A stretch of 37,328 nt of DNA. Origin: a virus. The DNA is taken from the IMG/VR virus record IMGVR_UViG_3300028536_000026, positions 1-37,328 of that record; one strand, 5' to 3'. Below the pieces are notes generated by a model. That model had not been told where the DNA came from, did no database searches, and was given only the letters and a program-made list of their open reading frames with translations. A program made the translations under genes and the position numbers. Positions 24,051-31,509 of this stretch are shown here, one piece after another (position 1 is the stretch's first letter; every line of letters begins with the position of its first letter).

Positions 24051-24351
24051 CTCCCACCATCCACTCCTCCAAATACATTCCAATATAATCAAAGCGTGGA
24101 TACATTGGTGTTGCCCAGTCTAGAGCCTTACCACCAGTTTTTGGATCTATATAAGCTAAAAAATCTTCTATTGTTCTTACAGCCATTCTTGGACCTGGAT
24201 TTGCTTTATCAAGTTGAAGTCCAATATAGACCACGCAAGTACGGCTCTCATCGTTTGCGTCATGTGCTATTCCTAATACTTGATATAGTTGTCCTTTGTA
24301 ATGTCTGTATATACCCAACTTAATTGCATCGTCGGTGTACTTACTCATCAT
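24034..24351 (-). CDS. DUF1653-domain protein
   Basis: This 105-residue protein carries the DUF1653 pattern: LGIYRHYKGQLYQVLGIAHD, then a TCVVYIGL strand and a MAVRTIEDFLAYI segment. The family is a small beta-rich fold of unknown function found in bacteria and phages. It overlaps the upstream gene by 11 bases and starts with two consecutive ATG codons. Confidence 0.8.
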   Translation of the reverse strand: MMSKYTDDAIKLGIYRHYKGQLYQVLGIAHDANDESRTCVVYIGLQLDKANPGPRMAVRTIEDFLAYIDPKTGGKALDWATPMYPRFDYIGMYLEEWMVGDAKQE

Positions 24352-24526
24352 TATCTAGATACTTTAATAGTGCCACAACTGCTACCCTCATAGTTTCTTT
24401 GTTGGCCTCAGGCACATCAGACCACGGCTTGCGGCTCGCCGGGTTAGTCTCCCAACCAGCACCCAAAGCGGCCTTTTCGTAAGCATCATGCATAACTTCA
24501 CAATACTTATCTATATTATTCCCCAT
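24341..24526 (-). CDS. Small actinophage-type hypothetical protein
   Basis: This 61-residue helical protein has MHDAYEKAALGAGWETNPAS and WSDVPEANKETMRVAVVALL. This arrangement, with GWETNP-x-SR-x-PW-x-DVPEAN, recurs in many phage proteins of unknown role. It overlaps both neighbours by 11 bases, so the cluster is coupled. Confidence 0.75.
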   Translation of the reverse strand: MGNNIDKYCEVMHDAYEKAALGAGWETNPASRKPWSDVPEANKETMRVAVVALLKYLDNDE

Positions 24527-24686
24527 CTTCCACCTCTATGGCTATGATATTATCATTTGGCATTCTATCATTTTGCTCTCCCCAATCAGCCAAAACTTCT
24601 GGGTGACGCTCATGGTAATCTTCCCATGCTTCCTCTTTAGTCATACCGTTGTATCGATCATCACGTTTCCAAATAATATAACCCAT
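24516..24686 (-). CDS. Small hypothetical protein
   Basis: This 56-residue protein starts at ATG 24686 (MGYIIWKRDDRYNG) in a TAATG overlap with the upstream gene and ends 11 bases inside the next one. It is acidic and helical in the middle (TKEEAWEDYHERHPEVL). No known motif; coupling on both sides supports it. Confidence 0.6.
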   Translation of the reverse strand: MGYIIWKRDDRYNGMTKEEAWEDYHERHPEVLADWGEQNDRMPNDNIIAIEVEDGE

Positions 24687-24910
24687 TAGTATACCTTATA
24701 GTTAGGAACGATCCCTACAGGCTTATCGGAAGGTTTCTTAGGCTTAGAAACCATAGCAATTGCATTCCTTGCGGCCATCACTCTAGCCTTGTGTTGCACA
24801 TCACGGTCTTGACCGGTCTGATCAACACATCTTACGTCTTTATCAACTAAACATATAGGACATGCAGCTAATGAAATTATTTTATCAACCTTCAAAAATC
24901 CACTCACCAT
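24686..24910 (-). CDS. Zinc-binding small phage protein
   Basis: This 74-residue protein contains ACPICLVDKDVRC and, farther on, VQHKARVMAARNAIA. The C-P-x-C, then C, then H-x-x-R pattern resembles the small zinc-finger proteins widespread in actinophages, in which Cys and His bind zinc. It may bind nucleic acid. The gene ends in a one-base overlap. Confidence 0.7.
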   Translation of the reverse strand: MVSGFLKVDKIISLAACPICLVDKDVRCVDQTGQDRDVQHKARVMAARNAIAMVSKPKKPSDKPVGIVPNYKVY

Positions 24911-24913
24911 ATA

Positions 24914-25084
24914 TCACATCTTTCTTTCCCGAATAATTTCTAACTTAGCTCCAGATTCGATACATACTATTTCGGGAATCTCAGCTACTCCATTAGTGCA
25001 ACGCGGAAAGTAGATATATTCTTGATCTTTACGTTCGCATTCATGATTGTGTGTATATGATATAGTTAATATTTCGTTAGCCAT
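24914..25084 (-). CDS. Small hypothetical protein with Cys residues
   Basis: This 56-residue protein begins at ATG 25084, with AGGAGG 6 bases upstream, the best ribosome site in this stretch. It has three Cys and two His (HNHECERK, YFPRCTNG, IVCIES), which may bind a metal, and ends in a basic tail (IIRERKM). No family recognised. Confidence 0.62.
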   Translation of the reverse strand: MANEILTISYTHNHECERKDQEYIYFPRCTNGVAEIPEIVCIESGAKLEIIRERKM

Positions 25085-25108
25085 CTTAGCCTCCTGTTGA
25101 TGTATTAG

Positions 25109-25219
25109 TCACCAATACTCCCGGTCGTATTCATCCTCGTAGAAAGGTGCATGCTTTCTAAAGTACCATCCTATTAACCATAATACCAAGATTATGCTAC
25201 CAGTTATTAGATACCACAT
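25109..25219 (-). CDS. Very small single-pass membrane protein
   Basis: This 36-residue frame begins at ATG 25219, in a TAATG overlap with the gene upstream. Residues 2-19 form a hydrophobic segment (YLITGSIILVLWLIGWYF), followed by a charged tail (YEDEYDREYW). A one-pass membrane protein with a cytoplasmic acidic tail is the simplest reading. Too short for family assignment. Confidence 0.55.
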   Translation of the reverse strand: MWYLITGSIILVLWLIGWYFRKHAPFYEDEYDREYW

Positions 25220-25452
25220 TACTTAATAGTCTCAATTTCCACTGGAATTTCGTGGAACGCCGCTGCTGCATCAATAAGCCACTTAAACCTATCTTTTACG
25301 TCTGTATCGTCGAGTTCGCCGCTCTCAGGCACCGCGCTCCATGCAATCTCGTGTTCAATCTCTCCATCGTGATAAATACAAATGTCTGGTCCTTGCCCGT
25401 CTTTTAAAAGAACGAACTTGGCTCCAATAGACATTTCTTGCTGTACAGACAT
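25219..25452 (-). CDS. Small acidic hypothetical protein
   Basis: This 77-residue protein has a beta-hairpin-like first half (AKFVLLKDGQGPDICIYHDG) and a helical second half (KDRFKWLIDAAAAFHEIP). AAGGA lies 9 bases before the start. The leader of 57 bases upstream contains a reverse-facing CCCTGTGGGG repeat. Function unknown. Confidence 0.65.
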   Translation of the reverse strand: MSVQQEMSIGAKFVLLKDGQGPDICIYHDGEIEHEIAWSAVPESGELDDTDVKDRFKWLIDAAAAFHEIPVEIETIK

Positions 25453-25464
25453 TACCTATTCCTT

Positions 25465-25474
25465 CCCTGTGGGG
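25465..25474 (+). repeat. CCCTGTGGGG dispersed repeat, copy 3
   Basis: This copy lies between two leftward genes but points right: CCCTGTGGGG then TCCTTGCC. It is in the 57-base gap at 25453-25509, which also has a GC-rich stretch ending in TTTTT on the plus strand. Confidence 0.6.
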
Positions 25475-25509
25475 TCCTTGCCTATGCGCGAGCGGACGTG
25501 CCCGACTTT

Positions 25510-25800
25510 TTATTTAATTTCAAATAAATGCCATACCAAACGCGAACCAGGCAGTCCAGATGGTGTTATAATATGGATTGCTGTTCCTACGTAATCTCCT
25601 TCCCAATACTCAGAGATTGGAAGCGGCTGTCCAGTACCTACGACTCTAAATTTTCTATCTGTGGATGGACCGCCAGTGTCAAGTGACCAGAATTCGACAA
25701 TGTGTGGGTGTGAAGCATTGATAAATGGGTACACTTCACCTGATAGAGAAATTACATGTGTAAAATCATCAACAGGAACTTCATATCTTAATACTCTCAT
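25510..25800 (-). CDS. Small actinophage-type protein (DUF7352-like)
   Basis: This 96-residue protein begins MRVLRYEVPVDD and contains VEFWSL, RKFRVVGTGQPLP and GTAIHI, then LVWHLFE at the end. I know this series of short beta strands from small phage and actinobacterial proteins annotated as DUF7352; their role is not known. The start overlaps the upstream gene by 4 bases. Confidence 0.7.
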   Translation of the reverse strand: MRVLRYEVPVDDFTHVISLSGEVYPFINASHPHIVEFWSLDTGGPSTDRKFRVVGTGQPLPISEYWEGDYVGTAIHIITPSGLPGSRLVWHLFEIK

Positions 25801-26066
25801 TGATCCATTACTCTCTTGAATGATTCCACTCCAAGTTTAGGTCCATCCTGCTCTGGAGTTAATTCCATAACTTGTTGAACTAGAATTAGAGATTGATTCC
25901 AAAGCTGCCATGCCCAAAGCTCCACAGGCTGGACTGCTCTTACAGTTATCTTTTCCTCACCATCGTCATCTGTATTGAATTCAAGAAACTCAACATGTCC
26001 ATCTGAGATACGAAATTCTAAAGTTCTAGCAAGTATCTTTTCTGCCTGTCTAGTTGATATTATCAT
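25797..26066 (-). CDS. Hypothetical protein
   Basis: This 89-residue protein most likely starts at ATG 26066, in a 4-base overlap with the upstream gene; a frame to 26120 is open but unsupported. It has a beta first half (LEFRISDGHVEFLEF) and a helical Trp-rich middle (VELWAWQLWNQSLILVQQ). No family recognised. Confidence 0.65.
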   Translation of the reverse strand: MIISTRQAEKILARTLEFRISDGHVEFLEFNTDDDGEEKITVRAVQPVELWAWQLWNQSLILVQQVMELTPEQDGPKLGVESFKRVMDQ

Positions 26067-26332
26067 TCTTCCCACCAAGCTTGAAGGAATCCTAAACTTA
26101 ATGCAGAGATTTGATTCCACTTATGAAATACTTCGTTTTCGTCCGGTCCATATACCTCCAAGAATGCAGAGTCAAGAGAATCTCCATAAGCATGTAGATT
26201 TACACCTTGGATTCCATTGTGTTGCTCATTTTCTGGAAGCTCATCTTCATATTCTTCTACTCTTGAATGCGGACTTGAAGTATTATCATTTGTATTTCCA
26301 ATTACTCCAGCATAAAAGTAAATTTTTCTCAT
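26063..26332 (-). CDS. Hypothetical protein
   Basis: This 89-residue, acidic protein starts in a one-base overlap with the MazG-like gene. It has a short beta N-terminus (RKIYFYAGVIG), a polar loop rich in Asn, Asp and Glu, and a C-terminal helix ending in WWEE. No motif recognised; neighbours suggest only that it belongs to the early accessory set. Confidence 0.62.
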   Translation of the reverse strand: MRKIYFYAGVIGNTNDNTSSPHSRVEEYEDELPENEQHNGIQGVNLHAYGDSLDSAFLEVYGPDENEVFHKWNQISALSLGFLQAWWEE

Positions 26333-26724
26333 TACTCTCCACTACTATACGATTGCCAACCTATTGCTCTAATAGGTTGATTTTTCTTTTCCCTATCATC
26401 TACAAACCGTTTCTCATTAGCAATCACTTTTTGTTCATACGCTCTCAACAAATCAATTTGTAATATTGCAGCTATGTTAAGTACATAAACGAACACATCG
26501 GCAAGTGCCATCACCATATCAAAGTGAGCACGTGCATCCTTAGGGTCTATCTCACCCCGATCTATTAATTTGATAATGTTAGCTAAATTTCCTGCCTCCC
26601 CACACATGGACAAACTCATATGAGAAATATCCGCAGCTACTCCACTCTCTCCAAACCAACGTTCAGAATTATTAAGGGCTTCCACCGAAAGATTCCATAG
26701 GTCTGATGGCAACTTATTGCTCAT
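26332..26724 (-). CDS. MazG-like nucleotide pyrophosphohydrolase, copy 2
   Basis: This 130-residue helical protein has MCGEAGNLANIIKLIDRGEI and, later, ALADVFVYVLNIAAILQIDL followed by an NEKRF ending, the usual order of the all-alpha NTP-pyrophosphatase fold. The first E-x-x-E site is weakened: GEAGNLAN has only one Glu where two are usual. It may hydrolyse nucleotides or only bind them. It is unlike the copy at 20152-20481 in sequence, so the two are not a recent duplication. Confidence 0.75.
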   Translation of the reverse strand: MSNKLPSDLWNLSVEALNNSERWFGESGVAADISHMSLSMCGEAGNLANIIKLIDRGEIDPKDARAHFDMVMALADVFVYVLNIAAILQIDLLRAYEQKVIANEKRFVDDREKKNQPIRAIGWQSYSSGE

Positions 26725-27079
26725 TATAATCCCCCAATGGTTCGCGTCTATAAAACATACATCCGTAACAAAATATAAATTTATATTTCACTTCAGTATC
26801 ATACTTTACATGTAATTCATGTTCACATTGAAGGGTTATTCTTTCTTGAAATTTTTTAGACATATCAAATTGTTGATGACATGGCATACATCTTGGAACG
26901 TAATGATCTACGTTTTCGCTATAATATTGTAGTTTTAAGTTAAAATGTTCATTTGGGTCGTTATTATCATATGACCAATGAGCTGCTCTATTTGGGCAAT
27001 CCACGCATAAGTACAGAGTGGCCGGGCCTTTTTCAGCTCTAACCTCATCGTGTATTTTATTGTATCCATAATTAGACAT
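26714..27079 (-). CDS. HNH-like / zinc-binding endonuclease-like protein
   Basis: This 121-residue protein has HDEVRAEKGPATLYLCVDC, then AHWSYDN, and VPRCMPCHQQFD. This C-x-x-C ... C-x-x-C-H order with the early His is the pattern of small phage proteins annotated as HNH endonucleases. A third Cys cluster (FCYGC) sits near the C-terminus. It may be a free-standing endonuclease or a zinc protein that has lost activity. It overlaps the second MazG-like gene by 11 bases. Confidence 0.7.
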   Translation of the reverse strand: MSNYGYNKIHDEVRAEKGPATLYLCVDCPNRAAHWSYDNNDPNEHFNLKLQYYSENVDHYVPRCMPCHQQFDMSKKFQERITLQCEHELHVKYDTEVKYKFIFCYGCMFYRREPLGDYNEQ

Positions 27080-27088
27080 GTCGAGTGC

Positions 27089-27232
27089 CTATACTTGCCT
27101 ATAGTCAAGATCATTTGGCCAGCTGGCGAGCTGATCTGGCCGGACACGGACGAAACGTCCAGTGTCCATATCCCAGGTACCGGGCTCCAGAACCATGATC
27201 ATCTTCTCTCCTTGTTTAAATTCATGCCCCAT
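27089..27232 (-). CDS. Small hypothetical protein
   Basis: The 47-residue protein is read from ATG 27232 (MGHEFKQGEKM). A strong AAGGAG site lies inside the frame 5 bases before ATG 27202, so a 37-residue product from there is a real alternative. It is a small beta protein (VLEPGTWDMDTGRFVRVR). The upstream leader holds a CCCTGTGGGG repeat. Unknown function. Confidence 0.5.
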   Translation of the reverse strand: MGHEFKQGEKMIMVLEPGTWDMDTGRFVRVRPDQLASWPNDLDYRQV

Positions 27233-27250
27233 GGAGATCTTGTCAAAAAC

Positions 27251-27260
27251 CCCCACAGGG
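27251..27260 (-). repeat. CCCTGTGGGG dispersed repeat, copy 4 (reverse)
   Basis: On the minus strand this reads CCCTGTGGGG followed by GTTTTTGAC, in the 37-base gap right after the DUF397 stop and before the small gene ending at 27089. The T-run makes it the most terminator-like of the copies in the direction of transcription. Confidence 0.6.
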
Positions 27261-27269
27261 CAAGAATCG

Positions 27270-27452
27270 CTACAGGTCAAACTCACCATCCTTTACGCCT
27301 CGAATAAAGGCGTCCCACTCGGCTATGGTGAACATAAGAATCGGTCCGGTCTTATCCTTGGAATCTCGAACCGTGATAGTCTCGGCCTTCTTAACCTCAA
27401 CACAATTGCCATTACCCTGGCTGTAGCTAGACTTCTTAAAACATGAAATCAT
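27270..27452 (-). CDS. DUF397-domain protein
   Basis: This 60-residue protein reads FKKSSYSQGNGNCVEVKK, then VRDSKDKTGPILMFTIAEW and AFIRGVKDGEFDL, a textbook full-length DUF397 domain. ATG 27452 follows GAGGA closely; a longer frame exists. DUF397 proteins are almost confined to actinomycetes, where they are often encoded beside XRE-type regulators (WhiJ-like systems in Streptomyces) and act in development and antibiotic control. Here an XRE-type gene is about 4 kb away (31707). A phage copy may act on host regulators; this is inference. Confidence 0.9.
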   Translation of the reverse strand: MISCFKKSSYSQGNGNCVEVKKAETITVRDSKDKTGPILMFTIAEWDAFIRGVKDGEFDL

Positions 27453-27759
27453 CAGAATCCTCACCAAACGTTCGTAGATTTTCTAAACGGTTCCTCGTTT
27501 GGGAACCTTTTGGATACTTAAATATATCTGTCGGTCTAGTGTTGAGTCGTGAACGCCTCCTTAAGAACTTGTCGCAATATGGGCAGCGACCGCGCCAATT
27601 AGGTTCGCCATGAAATCCCCATACAGCTTCTGGGCAATTATTAGTTCTATCTCGTCTGGCTTGTTCTAAATCCTCTGGCAGAGTAATTCCAAACTTTAGT
27701 TCCCAAGATATACGAGCGAGCATAGCTGCTCGACGTTTAAGTGCCCGCTCTATATCCAT
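27436..27759 (-). CDS. Hypothetical protein with a C-x-x-C zinc site
   Basis: This 107-residue basic protein has an Arg-rich helical N-terminus (LKRRAAMLARISWEL), then CPEAVWGFHGEPNW and RGRCPYCDKFLRRRSRL, suggesting a small zinc site, and a polar acidic C-terminus. It overlaps the DUF397 gene by 17 bases and starts 3 bases after the primase stop. It may bind nucleic acid. Family unknown. Confidence 0.65.
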   Translation of the reverse strand: MDIERALKRRAAMLARISWELKFGITLPEDLEQARRDRTNNCPEAVWGFHGEPNWRGRCPYCDKFLRRRSRLNTRPTDIFKYPKGSQTRNRLENLRTFGEDSDDFMF

Positions 27760-27762
27760 GCC

Positions 27763-30012
27763 TTACTCCTCACTACCAGATGCGGCTAATCTTCTTTCTT
27801 CCTTTGTTAGACTTAATGTGGTCGTGGCTGTAATTATTTCAGTTTGGCCAGCTCTCATGGTTGAAATTAAATCTCTTTGCTTTAAAGTTTCTAAAACCCA
27901 TGCAGTTTCTCTTGCTGAAAGATGCATTTGTCTCATTAAAGTACTTCGCTTAATTCCATTTTGAGATCTAGCAATTTTTGCCATTATTTTTTCTATAAAG
28001 CGTTCATTAGTACCCTTACTTACATTGCTGATTATAATTCTGGAATCGGCAATCCACGACTCACCATATTTAGCGGCTCTTATAATATCTATTTTTTCTA
28101 TAACAACAGAATCACTAATTTGTCTAGATGCTGCTATCAATATGGCACACTTTAATATGGATTTACTTAACCGATCGTTCATTGGGACCATTACGTCTAC
28201 ATCTTCGCTATCCATAGCCTCTTGTAGCATCTTAGTTTCTAGTTCATTGTATCTCTTCCATGCAGACTCAGTCATGGAAACTTCAAATTCAACTTTTTGA
28301 GATATAGTTCCACCATTTTGAGATATTGCTATTTGCTGCATTTGATTATAGTGATCATATAGGTTTTGTAACTCATCTAAAAGCATAGTCCGTTCCTCCA
28401 AGTCCAACTGAGTAGGTGGACCCATAGGTCTGAGACGTGATAAGTCATTTTCTCCAATAATGAATATAAATCGTGGTATAAATCCAGAGCTTATATGTTC
28501 AGTATTAAGGGACAAAGTAATGTTATCGCTAATTCCACCTCCATAAATCGTAAGCCTCGGGTTTCTTACCTCCACAATTCCACTTTTTAGAACGCGTTTT
28601 TGCATTTTACAATCGTAAAGTTTAGTAAGTAACTCTGCCATTCCTGAGAGATAATCTTTCTTTGTCATTTGGTCCAGAAGTCCTGAAAATTCATCTCTAA
28701 GAAATATACTTGGCCTGCCAGGACGAGTAGACAGTGACGTCAATAATCCTTCAATAGATCCATCAGTTGCTAAAACTATCTCGTCGTCGACATCCATTAT
28801 TAATTCCATCGCCAAATCCATGGAACTCGTCTTCCTTGTGACTGTGGTCGTTCCTAATATCATCACCCAAATATTTGGAACTATCGATCCAAAACTTGTA
28901 GGCAATTTTACGCTACCAGATAGGACTGATGATAGTGCTACAAGAGCGCCAGCTCCATGATATTGCGGAGCTGCATCAGTCATCCGTGTAGCCCAGTCTA
29001 TATACCTTTCTACAAAAGTTGGCTTACTAGTTTCTACAATTGCTCTTTCTTCGTCTGTCAATAGAATTGTAGGTGTTTGATCAGGTCTAGCAAGTATCTC
29101 GTCTGTAAGTTGAATTTTTATTTTAGCCCGAACAACATCTTTCCATAATTGCATGGCCGGGCGACTGTCTCTTTTATACTTGTTACATGCTGCACTCAAA
29201 GCAATTATAAATACTTGCTCACTTTCAAATCCATGCTCGTGTAACAGCATTATTAGTCGCCATAAACGTTTACTCCAGTCAGCACCATCCATTGGGGGGT
29301 CATTGAATAGAGACCACATTATGTCGGTTACATTTTCCTTGTTTTCTTCTAGAATATCCTCAGCTTTGATTTTATAATTGATAGCAGGTAATGGTAGATC
29401 TATTTTAATGTAATCGTCTGTTACGGGATAAATATCGAATCTTAATGGAGAGTATTCGTTTCTATTGACAACTATAGTCTTGACTATTTTTGGTTCGTTG
29501 TATTTATAGTTATATGTAAAGGGAACTCTTAGAAGTTTAGTTAAAGCCCAGCCGTTATCTGCGCCATCATCTTTATGCTTATATGAAATTCTTCGAGATA
29601 GTTCTTCGATGTCGTCAGGACCATAATCAATTTGATCTAGTACCCAAAATGCTTGGTATTTATCTGGAGATGTCTCTAGAACAATGGATGGCTCAACCAA
29701 CATTTTTTCTGGGGGGCATCTATCCAAATCTGCCCAAATATTTGTTGTGAAATCAACTGTCTCTTTTACTCTTCTTTTTTCTGACAGCAATTGAGAGCAA
29801 AAATAAATATTGCTCCCGTGTACCTCTTCATTGATTCGTCTTGTTACAATACTTAATTCTTCTGGGTAAGAATAGAACTCTTCCGAGAAATTCTTTTCCC
29901 CCCGTGCAGATGTAAATGCTATACACAGAGTGCCTTTGGCCTCCCCAAATAGTAAGCGAAAAAAGATCTCCCTTTTACTGTCTGTTTCCCGATCCAGGGT
30001 CAGAGCTTCCAC
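27763..30012 (-). CDS. DNA primase-helicase (RepB-like primase plus DUF3987-type ATPase)
   Basis: This 749-residue protein has an N-terminal part (about 1-190) similar to RepB/AEP-like primases, with WADLDRCPP and VLETSPDKYQAFWVLD (the D-x-D and H/S-x-K-like context). A helicase-type ATPase follows: Walker A GTTTVTRKTSS (near residue 390), Walker B IFLRDEF (near 437) and IYGGGISDN farther on. The end holds a winged-helix-like segment (KRSTLMRQMHLSARETAWVLE). It should prime and unwind at the fork. GTG 30012 is preceded by AGGGGG. The 209-base upstream gap has a complex inverted repeat. Confidence 0.82.
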   Translation of the reverse strand: MEALTLDRETDSKREIFFRLLFGEAKGTLCIAFTSARGEKNFSEEFYSYPEELSIVTRRINEEVHGSNIYFCSQLLSEKRRVKETVDFTTNIWADLDRCPPEKMLVEPSIVLETSPDKYQAFWVLDQIDYGPDDIEELSRRISYKHKDDGADNGWALTKLLRVPFTYNYKYNEPKIVKTIVVNRNEYSPLRFDIYPVTDDYIKIDLPLPAINYKIKAEDILEENKENVTDIMWSLFNDPPMDGADWSKRLWRLIMLLHEHGFESEQVFIIALSAACNKYKRDSRPAMQLWKDVVRAKIKIQLTDEILARPDQTPTILLTDEERAIVETSKPTFVERYIDWATRMTDAAPQYHGAGALVALSSVLSGSVKLPTSFGSIVPNIWVMILGTTTVTRKTSSMDLAMELIMDVDDEIVLATDGSIEGLLTSLSTRPGRPSIFLRDEFSGLLDQMTKKDYLSGMAELLTKLYDCKMQKRVLKSGIVEVRNPRLTIYGGGISDNITLSLNTEHISSGFIPRFIFIIGENDLSRLRPMGPPTQLDLEERTMLLDELQNLYDHYNQMQQIAISQNGGTISQKVEFEVSMTESAWKRYNELETKMLQEAMDSEDVDVMVPMNDRLSKSILKCAILIAASRQISDSVVIEKIDIIRAAKYGESWIADSRIIISNVSKGTNERFIEKIMAKIARSQNGIKRSTLMRQMHLSARETAWVLETLKQRDLISTMRAGQTEIITATTTLSLTKEERRLAASGSEE

Positions 30013-30037
30013 AGCACCCCCTTATGTTACTAGTAAG

Positions 30038-30192
30038 AATGTAATGGTGGGTGACCTGTATAAGTCTAGCAGATAGCGACTGCGCCCAACTAGCCCAGCG
30101 CACTAATACAGGTTCTTCAATCCCGCTCCAAATTGGTTTGATCCTCAAAGGTTAAGAATCTTATACTGGCTATCCGAACCCACCATTACATT
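30038..30192. repeat. 15-bp inverted repeat enclosing nested hairpins before the primase gene
   Basis: Perfect 15-base arms lie at 30038-30052 and 30178-30192 (TGTAATGGTGGGT and its complement at their centre). Inside are ACCTGTAT/ATACAGGT (30054-30061, 30106-30113) enclosing TGCGC/GCGCA (30081-30085, 30098-30102), then the palindrome CCAAATTGG (30128-30136) and TTTGA-TCC-TCAAA (30137-30149). No open frame is supported in 30013-30221. It could be a replication origin or a branched leader RNA. Confidence 0.7.
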
Positions 30193-30221
30193 AAATTTTA
30201 CTTACCATTAATTACTACTGC

Positions 30222-30713
30222 CTATGGAAGCATACTGCTCTTTGCGCCATCGGAAGCGACTCCAGGCGCACGGAAGCCACTGATCTCATTCTTGAACACG
30301 GAAGTGTTCTCACCAAGATTCTTGAGTTCCTTTTCCTGGAACTTGTCGTGGACCCGACGAACGTTGGCGTCCACTGTCTTGCCTAGAAGAGACTGTCCAT
30401 TGGGAATCGTTCCCTTCTTAACAAGGTCGCCCATCCCTACTGCCTTAAGGAGCTGAGAGGCAGTGTGAAGCGAGCCATCGAAAAGCATGACATTGGAAAA
30501 GAGCACACGCCGCGCGTGGACTCCATCCTGAACCTTGAGTTGCAATCTCCAGTAAGGCTTTCCAAAGTTGCCCTTTTCGTTGTTGGTTACAGTTGCGTCC
30601 TCCACCTTAACGATAGCGCAATTGTAGAAACCTGGCGGAAGAGCGTTGAACACCTTAGTCTCGCTTGCAACTTCCTCTGTTGAGAAGTTTACCTTGATGT
30701 TTTCAGCGGTCAT
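30222..30713 (-). CDS. DUF669-type single-stranded DNA-binding protein
   Basis: This 163-residue protein follows the DUF669 layout: a FNALPPGFYNCAIVKVED strand pair, WRLQLKVQDG, a region with ASQLLKAVGMGDL, and GKTVDANVRRVHDKFQEKEL, with a disordered C-terminus ending SSMLP. DUF669 proteins are thought to bind single-stranded DNA next to Sak4-type recombinases, and here the Sak4-like gene lies directly upstream, 1 base away. It probably protects ssDNA and loads the recombinase or primase. Confidence 0.82.
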   Translation of the reverse strand: MTAENIKVNFSTEEVASETKVFNALPPGFYNCAIVKVEDATVTNNEKGNFGKPYWRLQLKVQDGVHARRVLFSNVMLFDGSLHTASQLLKAVGMGDLVKKGTIPNGQSLLGKTVDANVRRVHDKFQEKELKNLGENTSVFKNEISGFRAPGVASDGAKSSMLP

Positions 30714-30714
30714 T

Positions 30715-31497
30715 TTACTTCACTCCTTGATTCTTTAGATACTTGTAGATTTCCGTCATTGTTGGTTCCTCTATAGCGATAGGCAACTTACCATTACGCG
30801 ACTTCGCTATAGTAGTATCGGTGCTATCGGTAAGAAGATAGCGCTTCATTTCTCGATCGTCACCAACTCCAAACTCTCTCTTGTATCCGAACCAGACCTC
30901 GTCAATTAGGGCCGGCACTTCCTTTTGGAACTTGCCAGTCAATAGTGGCTCGTTATTCACCTTCCCTGTCATCTCGTCACGATAGGAGGAAGAAAGACAA
31001 GTGAAAATGGTATGGACTTCCAGGTCACGAAATCCTCTAACCATCCGGCGCATCTGTTCCAAGTTAATCAGATACTCACGCTTGCTTGGAACTTCAATGT
31101 CCCGCTCTGGATGCTCCTTGACTACCATTTCCATAATACTTAACATTGAAAATTTTTGGTATTCATTAAGAGAGTCTATTACGATAGTATTATATGGAAA
31201 TGTACTGTTAGATATTTGATCGTAAATATCACTGTATACATTTACAGACTGTTCCCAGCTCTTGATCCGTACTACGTCCACTTCTGGATAAGAATTCCTT
31301 AGCGATTCACTTCCGCCCTCAGCATCTAAGGAAAGCACGGGTGCCATTTCCTTAACAGCCTGTGCCGACCCCCCAAAAACTGTTTTTCCATATCCGCTGG
31401 GCCCATAGATCATCATGTTCAGAAACTCACTACGTTCCTGAGCTTTGCTTACTGTTAACCCACCCAAAGATCGAGGGGTTAGAGTTTCATCTGCCAT
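30715..31497 (-). CDS. Sak4-like RecA-family ATPase (recombinase)
   Basis: This 260-residue protein has Walker A GPSGYGKT (32-39), a strand with LSLDAEGG (the switch after beta 2), and Walker B TIVIDSLNE (104-112), which fits the Sak4/RecA-core AAA-type ATPases (AAA_24). Sak4 proteins anneal single strands with the help of a partner SSB. The DUF669 gene downstream and the Cas4-like nuclease upstream complete a recombination module. Confidence 0.85.
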   Translation of the reverse strand: MADETLTPRSLGGLTVSKAQERSEFLNMMIYGPSGYGKTVFGGSAQAVKEMAPVLSLDAEGGSESLRNSYPEVDVVRIKSWEQSVNVYSDIYDQISNSTFPYNTIVIDSLNEYQKFSMLSIMEMVVKEHPERDIEVPSKREYLINLEQMRRMVRGFRDLEVHTIFTCLSSSYRDEMTGKVNNEPLLTGKFQKEVPALIDEVWFGYKREFGVGDDREMKRYLLTDSTDTTIAKSRNGKLPIAIEEPTMTEIYKYLKNQGVK

Positions 31498-31509
31498 TTG
31501 GACTCATCT

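Noticed and set aside
30040-30190. tRNA gene in the gap before the primase gene
   Set aside because: Some arms look tRNA-like (GGTTC with GAACC), but I could not place a 7-bp acceptor stem, an anticodon arm and a T-loop together. The nested repeats are better described as an unknown structured element.
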